From a bacterium (GTDB taxonomy: Bacteria > Planctomycetota > Planctomycetia > Pirellulales > Pirellulaceae): a DNA stretch of 64,000 nt. How positions within the stretch are numbered: the first letter of the stretch is position 1; the number at the start of each line of letters is the position of its first letter. The stretch lies in assembly GCA_030430075.1 (NCBI GenBank), contig JAUIGN010000050.1, forward strand, positions 1 to 64,000. The letters are read 5' to 3'. The notes under the pieces were generated by a model. It searched no databases, was not told where the DNA came from, and saw only the letters and a program-made list of their open reading frames with translations. Below are positions 52,097 to 60,636 of the stretch, piece after piece. The position numbers and the translations under genes were made by a program.

Positions 52097-53710
52097 ATGT
52101 CTAAGAACCGCCTGAGGGCGATCTCCGCGTTGCTCGGCCTGCTCCTCTTGTCAGGGCCTTGGGGACGAACCGCTTGCAGTCAGACCCCAACTCGCCCGGT
52201 TTCCGCCCGGCGCCCGCTGAAATTCGAAGTCAGCGGCGCCGGCGAACGGCTCGAGATGATCATCAACACCAGCCGGATCATCACGACCGAGCACAAGATT
52301 CCGCAGGTGCTTGTCGAGAACGAGTCGGTGGTACGGGCCCAGCCCATTTCCGCCAATCAGGTGCAGATTTCTGCCTTGCGGACCGGGTTCACCAGCCTGA
52401 CGGTCTGGGACGACCAGAACCGCGAGTTCACCGTCGACGTGCTGGTTTACGGTGATGCCCGCGAGCTCGAGAATCTCCTCATGACGGAGTTTCCCGACGC
52501 CACCTTGAAGGTCCGACCGCTGGCCAGCAGCGTCGTGATTTCGGGATTCGTTCCGCAGGTGGAAATGGTCAGTCGGATCGTGACCATGGCGGAAGACTAC
52601 TACCCCAACGTGATCAACAACATCACGATCGGCGGGGTTCAGCAGATCCTGCTGCATGTCAAGGTGATGGAAGTCTCGCGAACCAAGCTCCGCAAGCTTG
52701 GTTTTGACTGGGCCGCCTTCTCCGGCGCCGACGGGCTGATCCAGAGCGCGTCGGGGATCATTGTGAGCGGAGGCGCACCGGGAGCGGTCACCAGTTCCGG
52801 TGCCGAAACCTTGGCCGCGACCGTCGTCGGCGGGGATTCCTTCTTCGGCTTCCTGGAGGCACTACGGCAGTACAACATGGTCAAGGTGCTCGCCGAACCA
52901 ACACTGGTTACCGTCAGCGGCCGCGCGGCGAGCTTCAGCTCGGGCGGCGAGTTTCCCATCCTCGTCCCGCAAAGCCTGGGGACGATCTCTGTCGAGTATC
53001 GCGAGTTCGGGACGCGCGTGGATTTCGTCCCGATCGTGCTTGGCAATGGCCGCGTTCGCCTGGAGGTTCGCCCCCAAGTGAGCGAAATCGACCCGGCGCG
53101 CAGCGTCACGATCAACAGCACAACGGTCCCCGGACTGCGCACGCGTTGGGCGGACACGGCAGTCGAGATGAACGCGGGACAGACCCTGGCACTGGCCGGG
53201 TTGATCCAGAACCAGACCGAGGCGGAGAACAAGGGACTTCCCTGGCTGGCCGACCTGCCCTGGTTGGGAGCCGCCTTCCGTCGCGTCGAAGAAAAACAGA
53301 ACGAAATCGAACTCCTCATCCTGGTCACGCCTGAATTCGTCTCTGCCCTCGATCCCCATGAAGTTCCGCCTTGCGGCCCCGGTCAACTGACGGGCAGCCC
53401 CAGCGGCACGGACCTCTATTGGCGGGGTTACCTGGAGGTGCCCAAGTGCTGCGGCGGCAGCGGCTGCCAGGAGTGTGGCGGTGCCGGACCGATGCCGTCG
53501 GCCAACTACGGGCTGCTTGATGAGACCAAGATGCGCAACGTTCGAGGTGGCCAACCGATGGTTGCTCCCGGAAACGGCCTGGTTCCGGTCCAGCCGACGT
53601 CGTCGCGCGGGCTGAGGTTGCCCGGCCAGACGACCACTCCGGCTGCTCGGCAGACACCCGCCGGGCAACCCACACTGATCGGCCCCTTCGGATACGACGA
53701 CTTGAACTAA
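52097..53710 (+). CDS. cpaC: Tad secretin CpaC (RcpA)
   Basis: A 537-residue outer-membrane secretin for the Tad pilus. Signal peptide (ISALLGLLLLSGPWG), the BON-like N-domain (TLKVRPLASSVVISGFVPQVEMVSRIV), then the secretin core with LAEPTLVTVSGRAASFSSGGEFPILVPQ and the C-terminal VEMNAGQTLALAGLIQNQTEAENKGLPWLADLPWLGAAFR. Tail residues about 440-470 contain an unusual Cys cluster (KCCGGSGCQECGGAG). AAGGAAG precedes the ATG. CpaE follows after 13 bp. Confidence 0.95.
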   Translation: MSKNRLRAISALLGLLLLSGPWGRTACSQTPTRPVSARRPLKFEVSGAGERLEMIINTSRIITTEHKIPQVLVENESVVRAQPISANQVQISALRTGFTSLTVWDDQNREFTVDVLVYGDARELENLLMTEFPDATLKVRPLASSVVISGFVPQVEMVSRIVTMAEDYYPNVINNITIGGVQQILLHVKVMEVSRTKLRKLGFDWAAFSGADGLIQSASGIIVSGGAPGAVTSSGAETLAATVVGGDSFFGFLEALRQYNMVKVLAEPTLVTVSGRAASFSSGGEFPILVPQSLGTISVEYREFGTRVDFVPIVLGNGRVRLEVRPQVSEIDPARSVTINSTTVPGLRTRWADTAVEMNAGQTLALAGLIQNQTEAENKGLPWLADLPWLGAAFRRVEEKQNEIELLILVTPEFVSALDPHEVPPCGPGQLTGSPSGTDLYWRGYLEVPKCCGGSGCQECGGAGPMPSANYGLLDETKMRNVRGGQPMVAPGNGLVPVQPTSSRGLRLPGQTTTPAARQTPAGQPTLIGPFGYDDLN

Positions 53711-53723
53711 GGAATGGCAGCGA

Positions 53724-54938
53724 ATGAGTAACGTACTTCGCTTAGCGATCGTCGATCCTAACGACACGACGCGCGATGCGCTGAAATCGATGCTCCTGGG
53801 CATGGATATCGTGTGGTTGGAGGCCGAATGCTCGCGCTACGAGTTCTTCGCGGATGTGGTCGGACAGACAACGCCCGATATCGGAGTTGTCTCGATCGAC
53901 CACGACGCGGAGAAGGCGCTCCAATTGATCGCCGATCTTCGTGACAGCGCACCGCTGTGCAGTATTCTGGTGATCAGCACGTCGACCGATGGTCAACTGA
54001 TTCTGCAAGCCTTGCGCGCCGGCGCCAAGGAGTTCCTCACCCAACCACTCGGCGTCGAAGACCTGGTCGCCGCGATCGAACGGATCGGCAACCAGCGCTA
54101 CGGAACGGGCGGCGGCAAGGCGCGGGGTTGCAAAGTCATCGCCGTGGCGGGCGCGACCGGCGGAGTGGGTACGACCAGTCTGGCCGTCAACCTGGGATGC
54201 GCTCTGGCCAAGCGTTCGAGCCTCTCCGTCGCTCTCATCGACCTCGACCTGTCCGTGGGAGACGCCGATGTGTTTCTGGACACGATTCCCGACTACACCC
54301 TGGTCGATGTCGCACAGAACATCAGCCGGTTGGATTTCACGCTGCTCAAACGGTCCCTGACGAAGCACCCGTCCGGACTCTACCTGCTGCCCCGGCCGGT
54401 CAAGCTGCAGGACACGTCACTGATTACGCCGGATGACCTGCATCGAGTGATCGGGCTCTTGAAAGCAACCTTTTCGCACCTCATCTTCGATCTCTCCAAG
54501 AGCTATAGCGAAGTCGACATGGTGGCTCTGCAGGCCGCCGAACATATCCTGTTGCTAACTCAATTAGACCTTCCCTGCCTGCGCAACGTCGTTCGCGTCC
54601 TGATGTCGCTGGACGAAGCCGACGGATTCAAAGAGAAGATCCAGGTCGTTGTCAATCGAGCCGGCTTGCAGGATGGGCAGATCAGTTTGAAGAAGGCTCA
54701 GGAGACCATCGGTCGCGAAATCAACTGGCAGATTCCCAACGACTATCGCACGATGGCCGAAGTACGCAACAATGGCGTGCCCCTGATCAATCAGGCGCCG
54801 ACCGCCGGCATCACCCAGGCCGTCCTGGCCCTTGCGGAAACCTTCAGCGGTGAAGCGCCGGTGGAAGAGGAAACCGAACCGGTCGCCGCCAACAACTGGC
54901 TGAGCTTCTGGCCGGGACGGTTCAAAGCCAAGACCTAG
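53724..54938 (+). CDS. cpaE: Tad locus ATPase-like protein CpaE (TadZ)
   Basis: A 404-residue protein: an N-terminal receiver-like domain (about 1-125), then a ParA/MinD-type ATPase domain (about 135-385). The phosphoacceptor of the receiver is not at a normal place (PDIGVVSIDHD), and the P-loop reads GATGGVGTTS, with Thr where the Walker A Lys is expected. TadZ proteins often show such deviations and localise the pilus machinery to a pole. The last of the Tad genes in the window; the motor ATPase TadA/CpaF and TadB/TadC do not follow. The stop TAG belongs to repeat copy C. Confidence 0.92.
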   Translation: MSNVLRLAIVDPNDTTRDALKSMLLGMDIVWLEAECSRYEFFADVVGQTTPDIGVVSIDHDAEKALQLIADLRDSAPLCSILVISTSTDGQLILQALRAGAKEFLTQPLGVEDLVAAIERIGNQRYGTGGGKARGCKVIAVAGATGGVGTTSLAVNLGCALAKRSSLSVALIDLDLSVGDADVFLDTIPDYTLVDVAQNISRLDFTLLKRSLTKHPSGLYLLPRPVKLQDTSLITPDDLHRVIGLLKATFSHLIFDLSKSYSEVDMVALQAAEHILLLTQLDLPCLRNVVRVLMSLDEADGFKEKIQVVVNRAGLQDGQISLKKAQETIGREINWQIPNDYRTMAEVRNNGVPLINQAPTAGITQAVLALAETFSGEAPVEEETEPVAANNWLSFWPGRFKAKT

Positions 54939-55155
54939 CGAGGCCGGGCCTCGGACCAATCGCGAGCTGACGCTCGCGGCATGTTATTGATACGTGCGCA
55001 GCGAATGGACCAGGACGACCAACGGGAGTCCGCAGATATACGGCCGCGCGTTGCTTGCCGAAAGCTCATTTGCCGCGCAGCCGTCAATCGTCCGCTCCCG
55101 TTGGCCGCTCAAACTTGACTCATTTGTAAAGCGAAACCTGATACAAGCGATCTAG
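54935..55155 (+). repeat. Dispersed repeat family 1, copy C with insertion
   Basis: Copy C begins CTAGCGAGGCCGGGCCTCGG, overlapping the cpaE stop, matches copy B to GGCATGTT (54985), is interrupted by a 103-bp segment (54986-55088) and resumes with CGTCCGCTCCCGTTGG, AACTTGACTCATTTGTAAA to ATACAAGCGATCTAGC. The inserted segment has ATTGA at one end and TCAAT at the other. Confidence 0.85.
54986..55088. mobile_element. Small insertion with inverted ends inside repeat copy C
   Basis: A 103-bp segment present in copy C and absent from A, B and D. It starts ATTGATACG and ends AGCCGTCAAT, so its terminal 5 bp are inverted. It contains no ORF. It could be a miniature inverted-repeat element or a segment lost from other copies; absence from the other three copies favours insertion. 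Confidence 0.5.
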
Positions 55156-55160
55156 CGCGG

Positions 55161-55197
55161 ATCACGCATCAGCCGTTGGGCGTTAACCCCGGTTCCG
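55161..55197 (-). repeat. Dispersed repeat family 2 core, reversed
   Basis: The minus strand reads GGAACCGGGGTTAACGCCC then AACGGCTGATGCGTGAT, matching the core of copies 1-3. It directly abuts family 1 copy C, as the reversed copy at 44768 abuts copy D. Confidence 0.7.
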
Positions 55198-55244
55198 TTG
55201 CCAGCAGGGCAAACCGGACACTAACGGCCGATGGTCGAACCCGG

Positions 55245-58200
55245 CTACGGCCCTTCTACGCGCGGCCGACGATGGGCCAAGGGCATGAATCCGATCGAGG
55301 TCTCCAGCCAGGTTCCGCAACTGCAGCCGCCGCCCCCTTCCGGGGAGAGCAGCATGCCGCCCGCCGGGATCGTGCTCAACCAGCAGTCGGGCCGGAGTCG
55401 TGGCCAGGACGTCGCCTTGCCGGTACGACCCTCCCACATGGTCACGGTACTCGAGCGAAAGAACAGCGCATCGGTCGTGCACGCATAGGTCCCACATCCG
55501 CCGGCCGGCAACTGTTGCGGCAGCAATTGTCCGGTGGCCAGATCGATCGCCTGAGGTCGGACATAGAGTCGATTGCCGACAATGGCCGGGCGCGAAAGTG
55601 CCTTGCCGTGATCTCCCTTGTTGGCATACCAGCGGAAACTGCGTTTCCAGAGCGGTTGGCCCGAGTCGTCGGAAAACGTGTTGACGTGAAACTGGTTGTC
55701 GTGCGAAGAGACGGTAACCAGGCGGTCGCCTCCATGGGCCAGGTAAAAGGCGACCGTCCCCGGCGACGTCTGCAGCGGCCGCTCCCAGGCAACCGAGCCA
55801 TCTCGCACGTTGACGGCCACCAGGTAGTGGTCTTGCCAGAACTCGTGACCGACGCGTCGCTGAGGTGACGCCTTCACCGCTTCATTCCGGCACTCGACAA
55901 AATAAACCCGGTCCCCGGCGATGGTGATCGAGGCATTCATGATCAGTCCGCCGGCATAGGTCCAGTGCAGCTCACCCGTCCCCGGGTGCATCGCGAACAG
56001 GTTGTCGCTGCAGACCTTGTGTGTCACTTCGCCGTCCCGCGCGTCATACCAGCCTTCCTTGCCCCAGAATTCCTGCCAGGACGTGCCCTGCTTGGCCGCG
56101 CTGCCAACCAGCATGTCACCGTGGCGGGCCACAAACCCCCAGTCCGAATTCCACGGGCTGCCGGCCGCCGGTTGCACCGGATAAACCTGGATGACGCGCC
56201 CCTCATCGGCGGCAAGCTGCCAGCACATTCCTCCCACGACCACGTAGAGGAAATCACGATCCGCGCACCAGTTCCCGCAGTCCCGCGGAACGTTGTAACG
56301 CTCGAAGTGCGGTATCTCCAATGACCAGAGCGGGGTCCCGTTGTACGCGTCGACGGCGATGATCCGGTTTTGCCCCTGCAGGAACAGCCGGCCGGCAGCC
56401 GACAAGGGTGACGGCTTGCGACCGCTCCGATCCGCTTGATAGCGAGGTCCGGGCCGGCCGATCCATTGCACTGCCAACTGGCCGGCCGTCTTGGCACCGG
56501 CCAGTTGCTCGCCGCCGAATGCCGAATTGTCCGCACGGCCGTAGAGGTGGGTCCAGTCGCCGGCGCCCGGCAAACCCGGTTTCCGGTGCATCCACCATCG
56601 CAGGCCTCTGCCGGCAACGGATGGACGATCATCCGGTACGAGCGGCGCCAAGGTTGCCGCGTCGATGGGGGCATCTCGCCTGGCCAGCAGAGCGACGCCA
56701 CCCGCGGGGCGGAGTACGCGCACCAGCTCGCCAACCTGCCTCGGTTCCGGCTGGAGTTCGTCCCCGCCATGCGACACGACGAGGTTGGCAAAATGGCTTG
56801 GCAACGGCAGGCGGTCCAGGTCGTCGACCTGCTCGACCGTCACCCGGGCCCCATAAACGCCCCGTTGCCGCAGCCAGCGGCGCGCCTCGGAGGCCCGCTT
56901 GGCATCCGTGGCGACCTCGATCACGCGCAGATCGCTCTGCCGAGCCAGCTCGAAGGCCAACCGTCCGTCGCCAGGGCCGACAATGAGGCAGATCCCCTGC
57001 CGGCAATCCGCGCGACGCAGAATCTCAGCCGCCAGCCCGGCATGGCCGCCGGCGTCCCGTTGCGGGCCCTCACGATCGGCCGCTGGCGGCACGCTGCGCG
57101 GCCGATAATTGAAGTGCGTGTCGCATTCATAAACCGGGGTCGTCTGCGGTCCGTCATCGCCCGGAAGTTGAATGGAATAGCCGTAGATCCGCCGGCGGCG
57201 GAGACCGGTCAGGCGCACTTCGTGGTTGCGTTTGCGAGCCGCATCGCCGTGCAATTCCTCGCGACCATCTCGGAGCAAGGTAAGCTGTGTCGGCACGTCG
57301 TCGGCAGTCCGCCAACGCACCACAGCAGAGTGTGTCGCATCGAATTGCAGCCACGGCCCGACCGCGACGCGAATGCGGGGGACGTCACGAATCTGCGGGT
57401 CGAGGAACGGCCGCTTGTCCTCGACGTGCTGCTGCAGCTCGGCAGCCGACAGCGCCCCGCGATACAGGCGAACTTCGTGAAGGCAGCCGAGCGTCCGAAA
57501 GTATTCGTCCTGATCGTGATACGAACCGATTTCAAAAAATGCTTGCGGCGGATAGTGAATCGGTCCCTGCTGATCACCGGTCTGGTTGGACAACCGGCCG
57601 TTGATGTACAGCGACATCGTCGTCCCGTCATAGACGCCGGCCACGTGATACCACCTGCCGGTGTCGAAGGATTCGCCCGCCGTCAGGTAACTTAACCGGC
57701 CGTTGCCTTGCTGGCTGGCCAGGCCGAAGCAGAAACGGGCGTTCCGAAAGCCTAGCAACCAGCCTCGTTCAAAGGCGCCGTTGTCCTGGATCGCGCCGAT
57801 GATTCCTCCCCACGGCTGCGGGCGATCGACACGAACCCAGGCTTCAACCGTGATCTCTTGCTCCGGCAACGCGGCCTGACGGTGGTCTTCGGTGATGAGT
57901 ACCGTTTGGGACGTTCCATCCAGGAACAGCCCTTCGTGATCCGCAACCCGCTCCAGTTGGGGGCGGGCGGCCAGTGAACCGTGCAGCTTGCCGTGCTGAG
58001 CCAACAACTGGTTACCTTGAACCGCCGGTCGCTGAAAGACCCAGCGGCCAACGAGCCGCGGATCGTCGACCGGTTTGATCGGCGCCAGGTAGGATTGCGA
58101 TGCGTCGTTGGTGACTTCGTTCGCGACGTCAGCCGTTGCGGTGGAGGCTCGAAATGCGTAGATAATCCCCGCATCCGTGCTGACCAAGAGTTGCCCGTTG

Positions 58201-59417
58201 GCCACGGCCAGCCCGTGGGCACGCCCTGCGACGGCATGCCGCCAGAGCGCGTCGCCGCTCGCGGCGTCGATTGCGGCAACGGTGCCGTCGCCGCCCAGGA
58301 AGACGGTCTGGCCGGCGACGGCCAAGGCGTGCGCCTCGCGGCTGGGGACCGCCCACCGCTGTTTCTGCTGCGTGAGGTCCGCAGCAATCAGCCGATTGTC
58401 GGTCAGCATATACGAGCGGCTGCCTGCCACCGCCAGCGCGTTGCCTCGGCCGTGCGAAGCGATCATCTCCCGCGTCGTCAGACTGCTGCTGTTGATGCCT
58501 CCCCGCCGGCTGTCGGCGGCCGGCCCGTGAAACACGTTGGCATCCAGCGTGACGACCACCAGCGAACCACCGCTGCTCTTCTGGAGGGGGCCGAGATCGT
58601 GCCCGTCGGACCGGCGAAATGTACGCGGCGCGACGCGACCTTGCGGCAACACCAGCAACTCGCGCGTTGCCGCCTGGGGGCCCTCTAAGGTCAGCCCGGC
58701 CAGCTTTTTGACATAACAGCCCTCCCGATCCGGCTTGCCGGTTTCTGCATTGACGGCACAGAGATAGGCATCCCGCCAGGGGAGCAGCGCGCATCCGAAG
58801 TATGCGATGCCGTCGTCGACCAGGAGTCCGGTGCGGCACGGATGGTGCGGAATCAAGCGTCCGTCATTGAGAATCCGCTCGCCGGAATCTGCCGGACGAA
58901 ATCGCCAGACCAGCGACCCGTCGACGATGTTCAGGCAGTACGCATGACCGTCGTCCGAGCCGAAGTAGATCTTGTTGTCGACCACGGTCGGGGCGATCCG
59001 TATCGGCCCCTCGCAGGTAAACGTCCAGCGTTCGGCTCCCGTCACGGCATCCAGGCAATACAGCGTGTCGTCGACCGACGAGCCGAAGAAGACCTGGTCG
59101 CCAACCGCGACCGGGTGAAAGACGAGGTCGTAGGCACGCATCGATGGCAAGTCGCGGTGGTAGGCGTAGGCGTCCCAACGGGCAGGTCCCGGCCATGCCG
59201 TTTGGGGTGGATGCGGGGAACGCCAGGTCCACGCCGGCGACAGCGAAGCGGCATCGAGCTGCTCGGGCGTATGCCCACTCCGCCGAATGTCGTGCTGGTA
59301 CGTCGGCCAATCGTCCGCGGGGAGCCGGTTCGGAATGCTAACGGCAGCCATCTGCCCGACCCAAACGAACAGCGCGAGACGCGTCCAATCTACTGTCAAC
59401 CGTCGACGACGAATCAT
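55245..59417 (-). CDS. Giant PQQ-propeller / LamG / methyltransferase-like protein
   Basis: A 1,390-residue exported protein. A signal anchor (LALFVWVGQMAAVSI) opens it; I use the ATG two codons after a TTG. In order: PQQ-type propeller blades (about 40-430, FFGSSVDDTLYCLDAVTGAERW), a LamG-like domain (about 480-640, VTIEAWVRV-like, FEIGSYHDQDEYFRTLG), a fibronectin/purple-acid-phosphatase-like domain (about 665-760, VRWRTADDVPTQLTLLRDG), a SAM-methyltransferase-like fold (about 795-920, VGPGDGRLAFELA, ELVRVLRPAGGVALL) and a second propeller to the end (DWTHLYGRADNS, WSLEIPH, AWERPLQTSPG). The order is unusual. The role is unknown; probably periplasmic. Confidence 0.85.
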   Translation of the reverse strand: MIRRRRLTVDWTRLALFVWVGQMAAVSIPNRLPADDWPTYQHDIRRSGHTPEQLDAASLSPAWTWRSPHPPQTAWPGPARWDAYAYHRDLPSMRAYDLVFHPVAVGDQVFFGSSVDDTLYCLDAVTGAERWTFTCEGPIRIAPTVVDNKIYFGSDDGHAYCLNIVDGSLVWRFRPADSGERILNDGRLIPHHPCRTGLLVDDGIAYFGCALLPWRDAYLCAVNAETGKPDREGCYVKKLAGLTLEGPQAATRELLVLPQGRVAPRTFRRSDGHDLGPLQKSSGGSLVVVTLDANVFHGPAADSRRGGINSSSLTTREMIASHGRGNALAVAGSRSYMLTDNRLIAADLTQQKQRWAVPSREAHALAVAGQTVFLGGDGTVAAIDAASGDALWRHAVAGRAHGLAVANGQLLVSTDAGIIYAFRASTATADVANEVTNDASQSYLAPIKPVDDPRLVGRWVFQRPAVQGNQLLAQHGKLHGSLAARPQLERVADHEGLFLDGTSQTVLITEDHRQAALPEQEITVEAWVRVDRPQPWGGIIGAIQDNGAFERGWLLGFRNARFCFGLASQQGNGRLSYLTAGESFDTGRWYHVAGVYDGTTMSLYINGRLSNQTGDQQGPIHYPPQAFFEIGSYHDQDEYFRTLGCLHEVRLYRGALSAAELQQHVEDKRPFLDPQIRDVPRIRVAVGPWLQFDATHSAVVRWRTADDVPTQLTLLRDGREELHGDAARKRNHEVRLTGLRRRRIYGYSIQLPGDDGPQTTPVYECDTHFNYRPRSVPPAADREGPQRDAGGHAGLAAEILRRADCRQGICLIVGPGDGRLAFELARQSDLRVIEVATDAKRASEARRWLRQRGVYGARVTVEQVDDLDRLPLPSHFANLVVSHGGDELQPEPRQVGELVRVLRPAGGVALLARRDAPIDAATLAPLVPDDRPSVAGRGLRWWMHRKPGLPGAGDWTHLYGRADNSAFGGEQLAGAKTAGQLAVQWIGRPGPRYQADRSGRKPSPLSAAGRLFLQGQNRIIAVDAYNGTPLWSLEIPHFERYNVPRDCGNWCADRDFLYVVVGGMCWQLAADEGRVIQVYPVQPAAGSPWNSDWGFVARHGDMLVGSAAKQGTSWQEFWGKEGWYDARDGEVTHKVCSDNLFAMHPGTGELHWTYAGGLIMNASITIAGDRVYFVECRNEAVKASPQRRVGHEFWQDHYLVAVNVRDGSVAWERPLQTSPGTVAFYLAHGGDRLVTVSSHDNQFHVNTFSDDSGQPLWKRSFRWYANKGDHGKALSRPAIVGNRLYVRPQAIDLATGQLLPQQLPAGGCGTYACTTDALFFRSSTVTMWEGRTGKATSWPRLRPDCWLSTIPAGGMLLSPEGGGGCSCGTWLETSIGFMPLAHRRPRVEGP

Positions 59418-59448
59418 ATGCAAGGCCGTTCAGCAAATGGTTGATTGG

Positions 59449-59757
59449 TCAATGTCCAGGCATGGCCCAGGTCACGCCGTGAACCAGTATAGCCGGAACC
59501 TGTTCCGCCGGCTCCGGCCTTTGGTTCGTTGGCCCGTCACCATTGGCGTCCGCCGCGCCGGCTGATTCCAAAAGCAGCATGTCTCCTTTTGTCGCGCACC
59601 CTTTTGTCGCGCATCGGTTTATCGCGCCCATTTGCTGGCGAGCAAAGCCAACGCGCCCCCGGTCGCGAATGTTGAGCAAATAGCACAGGCAGATCAACGG
59701 AATCAATCGCCAGGTGACTCTCCGAAGCGTTGTGTTTTCGCGGGTGAAATCATTCAT
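59449..59757 (-). pseudogene. Decayed MFS (ACS-type) transporter N-terminus
   Basis: The first 45 residues resemble the start of anion:cation symporter-type MFS permeases: TTLRRVTWRLIPLICLCYLLN, then IRDRGRVGFARQQM in place of FLDRVNVGFAALQM. After that the frame degenerates into Cys/Gly-rich sequence produced by 15-bp tandem repeats (59588-59632) and ends without the other helices. It lies next to the FadR-type regulator, with which such transporters are often paired. I call it a relic. Confidence 0.6.
59588..59632. repeat. 15-bp imperfect triple repeat
   Basis: TTTGTCGCGCACCCT, TTTGTCGCGCATCGG and TTTATCGCGCCCATT in tandem inside the decayed transporter. Confidence 0.6.
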
Positions 59758-59948
59758 GGTTTGACGGATCCGCCGTACCAGACGCGTTTAACGGCAGGCT
59801 GAAGGCGACGATCTGCGAGATACAACGACGCCCGCCGCTTGTCGTTCAAGGAGCTGCGCATCGTCTCGCGTTTTACGGGCGCCTGATTGTCAGATAATCT
59901 AATGATTGTCCAACGGCTTTGCCGTACATCTGCTGCGCAAGGGATTCG

Positions 59949-60629
59949 ATGTCCACACTAAAAACATTGCCTCGCAGAAAAATCCGCGACCAGGCGGCTG
60001 CTCAGGTCAAGGAGTTGATCGCCTTGGAGCAGCTTCGTCCCGGCGATCGTCTGCCGACCGAAACCGAACTGGCCGAGACGTTTGGCATTAGCCGGTTGAG
60101 TGTCCGCGAAGCGACCAAAGCGCTGGAATACCTGGGCATCGTCGAAGCAAAAACGGGCGTGGGATTGACGGTCGGGCAAATCGACTTGCAGCGCATGACC
60201 GAACACCTGAGTTTTCATCCGGCGCTGCATCGCGCCGACCCACTGCAGCTCATCGACACGCGAGTCATTATCGAAACCGGCGTTCTGCCACATGTCGCTC
60301 GACGGATGGCTGAAGACCGTTCGACGTACGATCGGCTGCGGTCCGTGGCGGATCGTTTCCGGTCGGCTCGCAAACTGCAGACGTGGATCGACCTCGACAT
60401 CGAGTTTCATCGCACGCTGCTGGAGTCGAGTGGTTTAGCGCCTCTGGTGGCTTTTGGCGATCTGTTGCACGTGTTCTTTCAAAGATTCCGCGAGAGCGTA
60501 AAAAAGGCGCAGTGGCAGGCGGGCGCGGAAAGTCACCTGCGGATTATCGACGCGTTGCGAGACGGTGATATAGCGGCGGCGGCTGACGAATTGCGGCAGC
60601 ACATCGAGGACCATAAATCACGGGTTTGA
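59949..60629 (+). CDS. FadR-type GntR family transcriptional regulator
   Basis: A 226-residue regulator. The N-terminal winged helix (about 15-75) has LRPGDRLPTETELAETFGISRLSVREATKALEYLGIVEAKTG, typical of GntR. The C-terminal FCD helical domain (about 95-220) contains the metal-binding pattern DLDIEFHRTLLESSG and ending LRQHIEDH. FadR members respond to organic acids or sugar acids. Only 7 bp separate it from the DUF1587/1592 gene, so both are cotranscribed and the regulator probably controls that gene. Confidence 0.9.
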   Translation: MSTLKTLPRRKIRDQAAAQVKELIALEQLRPGDRLPTETELAETFGISRLSVREATKALEYLGIVEAKTGVGLTVGQIDLQRMTEHLSFHPALHRADPLQLIDTRVIIETGVLPHVARRMAEDRSTYDRLRSVADRFRSARKLQTWIDLDIEFHRTLLESSGLAPLVAFGDLLHVFFQRFRESVKKAQWQAGAESHLRIIDALRDGDIAAAADELRQHIEDHKSRV

Positions 60630-60636
60630 ATCGGCG

